The translations under genes were made by a program, and so were the position numbers. Shown here piece after piece: positions 1 to 9,568 of a stretch of 64,000 nt of DNA. How positions within the stretch are numbered: the stretch's first letter is position 1; each line of letters opens with the position of its first letter. Under the pieces are notes generated by a model, which made no database searches, had not been told where the DNA came from, and saw only the letters and a program-made list of their open reading frames with translations. The DNA comes from an uncultured Bacteroidota bacterium. GTDB lineage: Bacteria; Bacteroidota; Bacteroidia; Flavobacteriales; Flavobacteriaceae. The DNA lies in assembly GCA_902546725.1 (NCBI GenBank), contig CACCLB010000003.1:104576-168575 (forward strand). Reading direction: 5' to 3'.

Positions 1-1
1 G

Positions 2-553
2 GGAACTCCTGCCGATTGCGTAAAATTAGCGGTAAACGAAATCTTAGGCCGGAAACCAGACCTTTGTGTTTCTGGTATTAACCACGGCTCCAATTCTTCC
101 ATTAATGTTATTTATTCGGGAACCATGAGTGCTGCCATGGAGGCTGGCATTGAGGGTATTCCCGCTATTGGCTTTTCACTTTTGGATTATAATTGGAATG
201 CAGACTTTAGCCCTATAAAAAAGTTTATAAAACAAATAACTACCGAAGCCCTAACAAATGGAATCCCTAAAGATGTAGTATTGAATGTCAATTTCCCAAA
301 ACTCAAAGAAGAAGAAATTAAAGGAATTAAAATTTGCAGACAAGCCAAGGCCAACTGGGTTGAGAAATTTGATAAAAGAACCAATCCTATGGGTAGAGAA
401 TACTATTGGCTGACAGGTTCATTTGTCAATGAAGACAAAGGAGAAGATACAGATGAGTGGGCATTAAAAGAGGGATATGTGTCCATAGTACCCACCCAAT
501 TTGATTTAACTGCTCATCACAGCATTCAGCAACTGAACACATGGAATTTATAA
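2..553 (+). CDS. surE: 5'/3'-nucleotidase SurE, C-terminal part (partial at window edge)
   Basis: SurE is a metal-dependent phosphatase that removes phosphate from nucleoside 5'- and 3'-monophosphates and acts in survival and stress physiology. The reading frame is open from base 2, so the start lies outside the window. The visible protein begins GTPADCVKLA, then has the hallmark SGINHGSN stretch and the YSGTMSAAMEA segment of the metal and phosphate site. The N-terminal DDG metal-binding motif is therefore missing only because of the window edge. The last 13 bases overlap the next gene, which suggests translational coupling. The identification is secure from these conserved blocks. Confidence 0.95.
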   Translation, partial: GTPADCVKLAVNEILGRKPDLCVSGINHGSNSSINVIYSGTMSAAMEAGIEGIPAIGFSLLDYNWNADFSPIKKFIKQITTEALTNGIPKDVVLNVNFPKLKEEEIKGIKICRQAKANWVEKFDKRTNPMGREYYWLTGSFVNEDKGEDTDEWALKEGYVSIVPTQFDLTAHHSIQQLNTWNL

Positions 554-831
554 AAGATAAGTACTTCTTTTGGGGCATTTTAACTGGCTTATTATGGACC
601 AGTTTTGGTGTCATCATGCTGATTTTTTTCCTGTCTGACGCTTCATTGGAAGATTCTTTCATCTATTTATATGAACAAAAAAGGCTGGGTGGCTTGATTT
701 CAATTGCCGCTTTAATCAACCTTCCTTTATTCTTTATTGCTTTAAGGAAAAACAAGGCCCCCTTTGCTGCTGGGATAGTTGCTATATCGATGCTGACTGT
801 TCTTTTTATAGCGCTTTTAAAAATTAATTAA
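541..831 (+). CDS. small three-helix membrane protein, unknown function
   Basis: This 96-residue protein has three hydrophobic segments, at about residues 8-32, 50-68 and 74-95, so it is very likely an inner membrane protein. I recognise no catalytic motif and no named domain. Its start lies inside the end of surE (13-base overlap) and lpxB follows 12 bases later, so the three genes probably form one transcript. The position between surE and lpxB suggests an envelope-related role, but that is inference from context only. Confidence 0.75.
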   Translation: MEFIKDKYFFWGILTGLLWTSFGVIMLIFFLSDASLEDSFIYLYEQKRLGGLISIAALINLPLFFIALRKNKAPFAAGIVAISMLTVLFIALLKIN

Positions 832-843
832 TCTTTTTTACTC

Positions 844-1950
844 GTGAAATACTACCTTATTTCTGGGGAAGCATCTGGTGATTTGCACGGTTCTTATCTT
901 ATTGCTGCATTAAAAAAGCTAGATCCAAAAGCTGAATTTAGAGCCTGGGGTGGAGACCTAATGGAAAAAGAAGGTGCTATGTTAGTCAAGCATTTTAAAG
1001 ATTTGGCCTTTATGGGTTTTTGGGAAGTTGTTCGACACCTACCCACAATATTAAATAATATACGCTACTGTAAACAAGATATTCTTCTATTCCAACCAGA
1101 CGTCATCATTTATATTGACTATCCAGGATTTAATTTGCGTATTGCAGAATGGGCAAAGACTCAAAATTTTAAAAACCACTACTACATCAGTCCACAAGTT
1201 TGGGCATGGAAGGAAAACAGAGTTCAAAAAATAAAGCAATGCATTGATGCTCTCTACGTGATACTCCCCTTTGAAAAGCCATTTTTTGAGGAAAAGCATC
1301 AGTTTAAGGTTGACTATGTAGGTCACCCTTTGATGGATTATATCCCAAATCACCCCAAAAAGAAAGACTTTATTTCATCTCATCATTTAGAAGAAAATAA
1401 GCCCATAATCGCCTTACTCCCTGGTAGTCGTGTCCAGGAAATCAGGAAAATGCTTCCTCTATATGTCCAATTAGCCGCCAAGTTTAAAGACTATCAGTTT
1501 GCTATAGCTGCTGCTCCGAGTATTTCACCAGCTTACTATAAACTATTTACAGAAAATACAACGGTAAAAATTGTATATGATGCAACTTATGATTTACTGC
1601 AACACAGCTCAGCAGCATTAGTCACAAGTGGTACTGCCACTCTAGAAACTGCACTGTTTCAAGTTCCCCAACTCGTTTGCTACAAGAGTAGTTACCTCAG
1701 TTACTGGATTGCAAGGAAAATACTCAAATTAAAGTACATCTCTCTGGTCAATCTAATCTTAGATCGTGAAGTTGTATTGGAGTTGATCCAAGGGCAATGC
1801 AATCTAAACAGACTTGAAAAAGAACTGAATCATTTATTGAATTCAAAAGATAGTTCTCAACAAGAACAATATCAGCAATTGGCTTCTTTATTAGGAAGTG
1901 GAGGGGTAAGTGATAAAACAGCTGCTCTCATTCACAAAGCCATCCGTTAA
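844..1950 (+). CDS. lpxB: lipid-A-disaccharide synthase
   Basis: LpxB is a peripheral inner-membrane glycosyltransferase (GT19). It joins UDP-2,3-diacylglucosamine and lipid X into the disaccharide core of lipid A. The 368-residue length fits the family. The N-terminal GEASGDLHG motif is at residues 8-16, followed by the YIDYPGFNLR and YYISPQVWAWKENR blocks. The C-terminal half carries LLPGSRVQEI and the TSGTATLETAL donor-binding stretch. The start is GTG. It sits 12 bases after the small membrane protein gene and 44 bases before comEC, in a likely surE-lpxB-comEC operon. Confidence 0.96.
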   Translation: MKYYLISGEASGDLHGSYLIAALKKLDPKAEFRAWGGDLMEKEGAMLVKHFKDLAFMGFWEVVRHLPTILNNIRYCKQDILLFQPDVIIYIDYPGFNLRIAEWAKTQNFKNHYYISPQVWAWKENRVQKIKQCIDALYVILPFEKPFFEEKHQFKVDYVGHPLMDYIPNHPKKKDFISSHHLEENKPIIALLPGSRVQEIRKMLPLYVQLAAKFKDYQFAIAAAPSISPAYYKLFTENTTVKIVYDATYDLLQHSSAALVTSGTATLETALFQVPQLVCYKSSYLSYWIARKILKLKYISLVNLILDREVVLELIQGQCNLNRLEKELNHLLNSKDSSQQEQYQQLASLLGSGGVSDKTAALIHKAIR

Positions 1951-1994
1951 AAAAATACCTTTTACTTTTTGCAGATTCCTTGTAAGTTTAGGTC

Positions 1995-4005
1995 ATGAAA
2001 CTGCCTCAATCTCCACTATTCATACCTATAACTCTATTTACCTTTGGGGGTGTCCTATCTTTTATTCTCCCATTTTCATTTCAAAAAAGTCTAAAATTGG
2101 GCTTGGTTTTTCTAATACTCACACTTCTAATACAATTAGTAGAGAACCTCAAACCTATCAAAACTGCTTTTTTATATAGCTGCTTTCTTTTTTTGGGACT
2201 GATTTATTTTAAAGGATATTATACTCCAGCTCAAAATCATTTTCTTCATTTAAAAAAGAATGCTCATGACTTAAAGCAAGTTGAAATTCAATCGCTATTA
2301 GGTAGCTATACTTTTTCAAATAATTACAGAGGGAAAATTATCAGTTGGGGGAATCATAAAACAACAGGAAGTATTCTCATTCGACAAGACAAAGACAGTA
2401 CCACAAAAGTTTGGTCGTCAGGTCAGAAAATTCTTACAAATAAAATAATAGTACCGATTAAAAAATCGCTGAATCCAGGACAGTTTTCTTATAAGGATTA
2501 CCTCGCCAATAAAAAAATAACTCATCAATTGAATCTCAATTCAACGAACTGCATTGTACTTTCCAGTAAATCAAAAACACTCCGTTCATACTGTGAAAAT
2601 TTAGAGCGAAAAGCTTTTGAAAAAATTGAACAGACGTCACTTTCTTCCTCAAGTCAAGGGATGTTAAAAGCACTCTTATTTGCAGATAGAAATGCACTTG
2701 ATGAGAAGATCAAAAACGACTATGCTAAGGCTGGGGTCATTCATCTACTCGCTCTTTCAGGACTCCATATTGGCTTAATTGTCGTATTACTATTGATTGT
2801 TTTAAAACCCTTAGAAAAACTCAAATATGGATATTTATTACGATCAATTAGTGTGATTTTATTTTTATGGTTGTTTGCCTTTTTTATAGGTTTCCCTCCC
2901 TCTGTAACACGTGCTGTATGCATGTTCAGTTTTATTGTCATAGGTCGTGCTTTACACTTTGGAAAATCAACTTTTCACTATACACTACTCTCTTTTTTTG
3001 TTTTGTTACTCTTCCATCCGCCTTACCTAAAACCGATTGGATTTCAACTGAGTTATTTGGCGGTATTTGGAATACTTTTGATTCATCCTCTACTTCAAAG
3101 ATTGTGGAATCCACAAAATTTGTTCCTAAAAAGGTATTGGGAATGGACTACTGTCTGCTTGGCAGCCCAAACGGCGGTAAGTCCAGTCAGTATTCATTAT
3201 TTTCATCAATTCCCCAGTCTTTTTCTAGTTAGCAATCTATTAATCATTCCTTTTTTTGGACTGTTTTTAATCTTTTGTATGCTTGTTTTTTTTTATATTT
3301 CTTTTCGCCCCCATTCCAATGATTGTAGTTAACGTTTTTGAAGAAACTGTGAGGCTCCTCAATAAAAGTGTAGGTTGGGTCGCTCAACAAGAAGCCTTTC
3401 TTTTTGAGGGAATGTTCCACAGTATTACGACAACCTTATTACTCTATTGCTTACTGGTTTGCTTGGTTCTATGGGGATATCGGAAAAAGCTATTGATGTT
3501 AATTCCTATAGGTCTTACATTGGCTGGACTATTTTTTAACCTCACTCATGAGCGGAAAATCACTTCCTCTGAAAATTCATTTTGGGTTTTTCACCGTTAT
3601 AATGCAAGCTTGATCGGGCACCTAAAAAATTCATACTTTTACTACTGTTCTTCAGACTCTGAAACTACCCATTCGCTACTTACAGATTTTTCAAATTCTA
3701 GACCACTTACAAAAATGATCCCAGTTGAATTGAGTAATATTTATATCCAAGATGACTTAAGGTTACTGATTATCGATAGCGATGCTCCTTTTGATTTACC
3801 TGATTTTGATCCCAATTACATTCTCCTTAGAGCGAATCCTAAAGTGAATATCGAAAGGCTTTTAAACCGTTACAAACCCGCTAAACTCATTGCTGATGGA
3901 AGTAATGGACAGTGGAATTTAGCACTATGGGAAAAAACTTGCACTGAACAGGGTGTAGAATTTTACAATACAAGAGAAAAAGGCGCTTTGCGAATTAGCC
4001 TCTGA
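1995..4005 (+). pseudogene. comEC: ComEC/Rec2-family DNA uptake channel, interrupted by a frameshift
   Basis: ComEC forms the inner-membrane channel that passes single-stranded DNA into the cell during natural transformation. The first part (1995-3332, 445 aa) has a soluble N-terminal domain and the competence membrane domain, with HLLALSGLHIG and a GFPPSVTRAVCM segment. It ends in an out-of-family tail. The second part (about 3283-4005) continues the membrane region and has the usual Bacteroidota C-terminus (IADGSNGQW ... EKGALRI). The two frames differ by +1 and together span about 670 residues, near full family length. A run of nine T at 3286-3294 and a run of five C at 3308-3312 lie in the overlap and are the likely sites. 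No metallo-beta-lactamase motif is seen. It could be a real lesion, slippage at the T run, or a sequencing error. The last 11 bases overlap the convergent gene. Confidence 0.85.
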
Positions 4006-4540
4006 ATTTTGGTCTAAATGTCTTTCTGTAGTTTTCGAAATCTTCCGGTTTGGAAAATACCTGATAATCCCCTTGTTTGATCATTTTTAAAAACAATTCT
4101 AGTTGTTGTGGTTTTTGATAACCCACGACAGGCATGATGGGATCTCCATTTTCGCTAAAGAATACCATGGTAGGATAACCCTTGACTCCCAGAAATTGGG
4201 TGAATTGATGGGTTGCGTTTCTGCCTTTGCGATTTGGATCATAATTGGGATTTGTAAAAGTTTGATCAAAAAAATTGATTTCTTCCTGCCCTTCTGCATT
4301 GAACTTTACTGCGTAATAATGTTCACTTATATAGTTGGATACATCTGGATTTTGAAAGGTGTTTTTATCCAATAATTTACAAGGACCGCACCAGTCGGTA
4401 TAAACATCCATAAAGATTTTCTTGGGCTCTGCCTTTTGAGCTTCCATAGCTTCCGCTAAGGTCATCCACTCAATTTTTTGAGCCTGGACAAGATTGAAAC
4501 TTGCAAGAAATATGAGTAATAAGAAAAATGATTTTTTCAT
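3995..4540 (-). CDS. secreted thioredoxin-fold protein
   Basis: This 181-residue protein starts with a clear signal peptide (about residues 1-20, ending VQAQ). It then has a thioredoxin fold with the active-site motif WCGPC (Cys51 and Cys54) in the context DVYTDWCGPCKLLD, and a cis-proline region KGYPTMVFF. It is probably a periplasmic thiol-disulfide reductase or isomerase of the thioredoxin_7/DUF255-like type. Its 3' end overlaps comEC by 11 bases on the opposite strand. The POT transporter gene lies upstream in the same orientation, 43 bases away. The redox partner cannot be told from the sequence. Confidence 0.85.
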   Translation of the reverse strand: MKKSFFLLLIFLASFNLVQAQKIEWMTLAEAMEAQKAEPKKIFMDVYTDWCGPCKLLDKNTFQNPDVSNYISEHYYAVKFNAEGQEEINFFDQTFTNPNYDPNRKGRNATHQFTQFLGVKGYPTMVFFSENGDPIMPVVGYQKPQQLELFLKMIKQGDYQVFSKPEDFENYRKTFRPKFRG

Positions 4541-4583
4541 AAGCTTTATCTCTGGGGTAAAAGTTTTTTTACAAAATTACGTT

Positions 4584-5933
4584 TTATTTTACTTCTACTA
4601 AATCTTCTGCTCCGTGGGCTAATCGTTTTAATGGTTTCAGCAAAAGCAATACCAAAACTCCAACTACTGTGCAAAAAATAAAAATTCCTGTAAAAATCTG
4701 TTTTTCTCCTGCTGTTTCTGCAAAGCCTCCTATGCTTGCTGCCAGTTTATTTCCAAGTCCTGTAGCGGCCCAATAAAGTCCCATGATGGAAGCAGCATAT
4801 TTGACTGGCGCCAGTTTGGTAATATAAGAAAGTGAAACTGGTGAAGCACATAATTCGCCTATGGTATGAAATAAATAAGCCAAGACCAGCCAGTACATTG
4901 CAGATTTACCAAAGAGCTCGTAGTCAGCAGCTGCAAATCGCATAAAGAGGAATCCCCAACCCATAATGAGAATACCTATGGCGATCTTGTATAAAGAAGA
5001 GGCCTCTTTTCCTTTTAGTTTCATTTTCATCCAAAAAGCACCTACCCCTACTGCGAGGGTTATAATAAAAAAGGAATTTAGAGATTGAAACCATGAAGCT
5101 GGTATTTCGATCCCCATCAACATTCGATCTGTTTTTTGCTTAGCATATAAATTCATCAATCCTCCTGCTTGTTCAAATGCTCCCCAAAAAACAATAATCA
5201 ATAAAAATGAAATCAACAGTACCTTGACCCGATCCTTTTCAATTGCAGTTAGCTTTCTAGTACGAAGTTCATTTTCGGGATGGGAAGCCTTTCCTATAAA
5301 ATCACCTACACCAACCAAGTACTTTTGTCCATACATATAGGTGATTTGACCAATTAACATTCCAATGGCAGCAAGTCCAAATCCGTAATGCCAATTGTAG
5401 GTTTCACCTATCCATCCACAAAGTAAGGGTGCAGTAAAACCACCAATATTGATTCCCATATAAAAAATATAAAACCCTAAATCTCTGCGTTCATCGCCTG
5501 CTGGGTAGAGCCCTCCAACCATAGAAGAAATGTTGGGTTTTAGTCCTCCAACTCCGAGAATAACAAAAAAACAACCCAGATAAAAACTAAATTCAGTGTC
5601 AAAAGCCAAAATGGTATGACCGATACACAGCAATGCCCCTCCTAAGAGCACTGTTTTCTTCTGTCCTAAAATATTATCTGCAATCCATCCCCCTGGAACA
5701 GATGCCAAATAAACAAGCATAGTATACCATCCATACAGTGCAATAGCCTCTGTGTTGGTCCAGCCAAATCCGGGATTATCTCCTTGGGTTTTAGCAACTA
5801 GAAAAAGAGTAAATAAAGCACGCATTCCGTAATATGAAAAGCGTTCCCATAATTCTGTAAAAAAAAGTACGTACAGCCCTGGGGGGTGACCGAAAATTGT
5901 TTTTGTTTCTGAGTGAACGTTGGGCTGTGTCAT
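4584..5933 (-). CDS. POT/PTR2-family proton-coupled peptide transporter
   Basis: This inner-membrane MFS protein would import di- and tripeptides with protons. The 449 residues are strongly hydrophobic. The family signature ExxERFxYYG is present at residues 27-36 (ELWERFSYYG). The second signature, FYxxINxG, appears as FYIFYMGINIG at about residue 155. The C-terminal half has the GELCASPVSLSYI block. The gene follows the dipeptidyl peptidase gene by only 3 bases on the same strand, so the pair is a plausible operon: the peptidase makes dipeptides and this carrier takes them up. The exact peptide preference is unknown. Confidence 0.92.
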   Translation of the reverse strand: MTQPNVHSETKTIFGHPPGLYVLFFTELWERFSYYGMRALFTLFLVAKTQGDNPGFGWTNTEAIALYGWYTMLVYLASVPGGWIADNILGQKKTVLLGGALLCIGHTILAFDTEFSFYLGCFFVILGVGGLKPNISSMVGGLYPAGDERRDLGFYIFYMGINIGGFTAPLLCGWIGETYNWHYGFGLAAIGMLIGQITYMYGQKYLVGVGDFIGKASHPENELRTRKLTAIEKDRVKVLLISFLLIIVFWGAFEQAGGLMNLYAKQKTDRMLMGIEIPASWFQSLNSFFIITLAVGVGAFWMKMKLKGKEASSLYKIAIGILIMGWGFLFMRFAAADYELFGKSAMYWLVLAYLFHTIGELCASPVSLSYITKLAPVKYAASIMGLYWAATGLGNKLAASIGGFAETAGEKQIFTGIFIFCTVVGVLVLLLLKPLKRLAHGAEDLVEVK

Positions 5934-5936
5934 AAA

Positions 5937-8159
5937 TTAAAGATTGTTGTAAATAAAATTAGTCATCTTGGTATAGAGATGTTTTCGTGTATTCCCACCA
6001 AAAATTCCGTGATTTTTATCTGGATAAATCATCCATTCAAATTGTTTATCTGCTTGAATTAAAGCCTCTACCATTCGCATGGTATTTTGAACATGAACAT
6101 TGTCATCTGCAGATCCGTGTATGATTAAAAACTTTCCTTGGAGTTGATCCGCATAATTTAAAGGAGAGTTTAAATCATAGCCTTCAGGGTTTTCTTGTGG
6201 TGTACGCATAAAACGTTCGGTGTAAATAGTGTCGTAAAAACGCCAGTTGGTCACTGGTGCCAAAGCAATTGCCATTGAAAAAACATCATTCCCTGTAAGC
6301 AAACAATGCGCTGCCATATGACCACCAAAACTCCATCCCCATATCCCAATCCTATCTTTATCTACAAAGGATAGATTCCCAAAGTATTGAGCCGCAGCTA
6401 TTTGGTCCAAGGACTCGTATTTTACTAAATTTAGATAGGTCACTTTTTTAAATGCTGCTCCCTTGAATCCTGTTCCTCGTCCATCAACACAAGCGACAAT
6501 ATATCCTTGATTTGCAAGCATTTTGTGCCATAGCAAACGTTGATCTCCCCATCTGTTTGCCACTTGCTGTGAACCGGGTCCTGAATATTGAAAAAGTAAA
6601 AGAGGGTATTCTTTTGAAGGGTCAAAGTCTGCAGGTTTGATCATCCACGTATTAAGTTGTTCGCCGTTAATAGTAACTGTAGAAAATTCACGGTCTGAAA
6701 ATCCAAATTCGTCGATTTTATCTTTTAAACCTTTATTGTCTAAAATCAAATTCAAAAGTCGGTTATTCTTTGTTTGGTAGAGGCTAAATTCTGGTGGGGT
6801 TTGCTCGTCTGAAAAGGAATGTATATAATAACTCCCATCAGCGCTAAATGAGGCCCCATTGGTTCCTTTGGCCCCTTGAATGAGGCGTTTGCCTTTTCCG
6901 TTTAATTTAACCGCGTAAACCCTCCTTTCTGTACTTCCGCCCTCAACCGATTGATAATACAATTCTTTTTGTTTTAGATTCACTAGGTAGAGAGAAGTTA
7001 CTTCCCATGGGCCTTTGGTCAATTGACGGATTAACTTTCCATTTTGCTCATAGTGATAAATATGGTTAAAGCCGTCTCGTTCGCTCGTCCATAAAAAACT
7101 ATTGTCCTCTAAAAATTTGAGGTTGTCGTGTATGCTGACATAAGCATCGTCTGTCTCTTCTAATACCAATTGAAGAGATTTCTTTTGGGTATCCCAACGC
7201 CACAGTTTCAGATGATTTTGATGTCGGTTAATGGTCTGAATAATCAATGAATTCTGTCCTCCTCCAAATTTAATTCTTGGAATGTAAACAGGCTTTTCAT
7301 CTCCAAACAGAACTTTACTTTTTTGGTTGGTATCCAAGTTGACTACAAATAACTCAATAGTTGAATTTTCTTCACCTGCCTTTGGATATCGAAACATATA
7401 AGGAAACTGATATAGATCAGAGCCGTAAATGTCCATTGAAAAAATTGGGACCTTAGATTCGTCAAAACGCATAAAAACGAGTTGTTTTGAGTCCAGACTC
7501 CAATCAAAGGCTCTTACAAAACCAAACTCCTCTTCATACACCCAGTCTGTTATTCCGTTAAGCGTTTCATAATTTCCGTCAAAGGTGAGTTGTTTAGTTC
7601 GTTCATTGATTAAATCTTTGATGTAAATATTTCTTTGAAAAACATAAGCAACTTTTTTTCCATCAGGAGAAAGTAGTGGCTCTTGAATTTTTTGTTCACT
7701 AACCCTTTGTAGCTTCTTGGTCAATCTGTCAAAAACCCAATAATCAGCAATTTTAGATCTTCGGTAAATGGGTAGGTCATCAGACTCTAATAGTATTTTC
7801 TCTTCATTTTTAGAAAAGCTGTAGTCTGTAAACCTTTCAATCTGCTCATAATCTCTGGAGTCAATTAAAACCAATACTTCCTTGGGCTTTTTATAATAAG
7901 ACTGAACCAACTGGTTTGCTTGCTCATTTTCAGTGTCTTTTAAAAGGGTATAGGAGGTACCGTCTTTCATGGAGCGAATGGACTCCATTCGACTCGCATC
8001 ATAGGCTCCATTCCAAAGACTATCTAGAGATAAAGTTTTTTGAGCTTTCAGAGGAAAGCATCCGAGTAGGAGAAAAAGCACAGACCAAATGCGATTTTTT
8101 TGAAGGGCTAAAGCCGAAAAAAAGTACCGGTAAATTTGGGGGTGTTTATAATGTTTCAA
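5937..8159 (-). CDS. dipeptidyl peptidase IV (S9 family serine peptidase)
   Basis: This enzyme removes N-terminal dipeptides, usually X-Pro or X-Ala, from peptides. In the 740 residues, an N-terminal hydrophobic segment (about 24-40, ending PLKAQ) should export it to the periplasm. An eight-bladed propeller region with DWVYEEEF follows; the two Glu residues of this motif bind the substrate amino terminus. A C-terminal alpha/beta hydrolase domain completes the protein. The catalytic triad is visible as Ser610 in GWSFGG, Asp685/686 in GSADDNVH and His717 in KNHGIFGG, with the spacing expected for DPP4. It lies directly upstream of a peptide transporter gene. The N-terminus is rather long before the signal core, so the true start could be further inside. 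Confidence 0.94.
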   Translation of the reverse strand: MKHYKHPQIYRYFFSALALQKNRIWSVLFLLLGCFPLKAQKTLSLDSLWNGAYDASRMESIRSMKDGTSYTLLKDTENEQANQLVQSYYKKPKEVLVLIDSRDYEQIERFTDYSFSKNEEKILLESDDLPIYRRSKIADYWVFDRLTKKLQRVSEQKIQEPLLSPDGKKVAYVFQRNIYIKDLINERTKQLTFDGNYETLNGITDWVYEEEFGFVRAFDWSLDSKQLVFMRFDESKVPIFSMDIYGSDLYQFPYMFRYPKAGEENSTIELFVVNLDTNQKSKVLFGDEKPVYIPRIKFGGGQNSLIIQTINRHQNHLKLWRWDTQKKSLQLVLEETDDAYVSIHDNLKFLEDNSFLWTSERDGFNHIYHYEQNGKLIRQLTKGPWEVTSLYLVNLKQKELYYQSVEGGSTERRVYAVKLNGKGKRLIQGAKGTNGASFSADGSYYIHSFSDEQTPPEFSLYQTKNNRLLNLILDNKGLKDKIDEFGFSDREFSTVTINGEQLNTWMIKPADFDPSKEYPLLLFQYSGPGSQQVANRWGDQRLLWHKMLANQGYIVACVDGRGTGFKGAAFKKVTYLNLVKYESLDQIAAAQYFGNLSFVDKDRIGIWGWSFGGHMAAHCLLTGNDVFSMAIALAPVTNWRFYDTIYTERFMRTPQENPEGYDLNSPLNYADQLQGKFLIIHGSADDNVHVQNTMRMVEALIQADKQFEWMIYPDKNHGIFGGNTRKHLYTKMTNFIYNNL

Positions 8160-8254
8160 AGTGTTAAGCTTGGATTAAACGGCAATTTATAAAAAAATGC
8201 AAGGATTCATCATTTTTATGGGGTTTCAAAATCAGTATCTTTATAAAAAAAAGA

Positions 8255-9568
8255 ATGGACAAAAGGATTGAAGGCTTTTCCAAATTAACAAAAGCTGAAA
8301 AGATAGATTGGATTACCCAAGCTCATTTTAAAAATCCAACCACTGCAGAATCTCAATTATCCGATTATTGGAACTCCGATTCGGATCTGCAAAATAAGCA
8401 CGATGAGTTTATAGAAAACACCCTCACCAATTTTTATATGCCATTAGGGGTAGCGCCTAATTTTTTAATTAATGGAGAATCCTACACCCTGCCCATGGTC
8501 ATTGAGGAAAGTTCTGTAGTAGCCGCTGCGGGAAATGCTGCGAAATTCTGGCAAACACGCGGAGGTTTTAAAGCCGAGGTATTGGACACTATTAAAGTTG
8601 GACAAATACATTTCTCATATAGTGGCGATGTACAACTACTTCATTCGTTTTTTAATAAAAATAAAACTCAACTTCTTGAGTCGACTGCACCACTATCTAA
8701 AAATATGAAAGCTCGAGGTGGAGGAATTCAATCCATGGAACTGGTGGATAAAAGTGATTTGATTCCTGATTATTTTCAATTGCATTTACGTTTTAAAACA
8801 GCCGATGCAATGGGGGCAAATTATATTAACTCCTGTCTCGAATGCATTGCAACCGAACTTGAAAAACTTGCTCAAAATGAGTTTAAAGCTAATGACGGTG
8901 TTCAACTTGAGGTTGTCATGAGTATACTTTCCAATTATGTCCCTGAATGCTTAGTTCGTGCTTCAGTTAAATGTCCAGTGTCAAAACTCTCACCTTCAAA
9001 AGATTGGCCTGGGGAGACCTTTGCAAAAAAAATGGTCCAAGCGGTTGAAATTGCCAAACGGGAACCCTATAGAGCAGTCACTCATAATAAAGGCATTATG
9101 AATGGTGTTGATGCCTTGGTGGTAGCAACTGGAAATGATTTTAGAGCTATAGAAGCTGGAGTTCATGCCTATGCTTCAAAAGATGGACATTATACCTCCT
9201 TGAGCAATGCCTACATTAAAGAAGAAGTGTTTTATATGGAACTTACCCTTCCCCTGGCTTTAGGAACAGTAGGTGGTTTAACAAAATTGCATCCCATGGT
9301 TCAATGGAGTATGGAACTTTTGGGTAATCCTGATGCAAAAACCTTAATGAAAATTGTTGCTGCGGCAGGACTAGCACAAAATTTTGCTGCCTTGCGTTCT
9401 TTAGTCACCTCAGGTATTCAAAAAGGTCATATGCAAATGCATCTACTGAATATACTTAATCAAATGGGGGCTACACAAATCCAAAAAGAAAAGGCCATAA
9501 CTCATTTTAAAAATCATACGGTAAGTGTTAAAGCCGTGGCTCAGTTTTTACAAAATAACAATTCATAA
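8255..9568 (+). CDS. mvaA: hydroxymethylglutaryl-CoA reductase, class II
   Basis: HMG-CoA reductase converts HMG-CoA to mevalonate, the committed step of the mevalonate route to isoprenoids. The 437-residue length and motifs fit the bacterial class II enzyme. Glu84/85 lies in PMVIEESSVVAA, Lys279 in HNKGIMNGVDAL, Asp295 in GNDFRAIEAG, and His392 in KGHMQMH near the C-terminus. The Lys-Asp spacing of 16 residues matches the Pseudomonas mevalonii enzyme. Class II enzymes may run in either direction. Here the next gene is a mevalonate-kinase-like GHMP kinase, starting directly after the stop codon, so the biosynthetic role is more likely. Flavobacteria are known to use the mevalonate pathway. 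Confidence 0.94.
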   Translation: MDKRIEGFSKLTKAEKIDWITQAHFKNPTTAESQLSDYWNSDSDLQNKHDEFIENTLTNFYMPLGVAPNFLINGESYTLPMVIEESSVVAAAGNAAKFWQTRGGFKAEVLDTIKVGQIHFSYSGDVQLLHSFFNKNKTQLLESTAPLSKNMKARGGGIQSMELVDKSDLIPDYFQLHLRFKTADAMGANYINSCLECIATELEKLAQNEFKANDGVQLEVVMSILSNYVPECLVRASVKCPVSKLSPSKDWPGETFAKKMVQAVEIAKREPYRAVTHNKGIMNGVDALVVATGNDFRAIEAGVHAYASKDGHYTSLSNAYIKEEVFYMELTLPLALGTVGGLTKLHPMVQWSMELLGNPDAKTLMKIVAAAGLAQNFAALRSLVTSGIQKGHMQMHLLNILNQMGATQIQKEKAITHFKNHTVSVKAVAQFLQNNNS

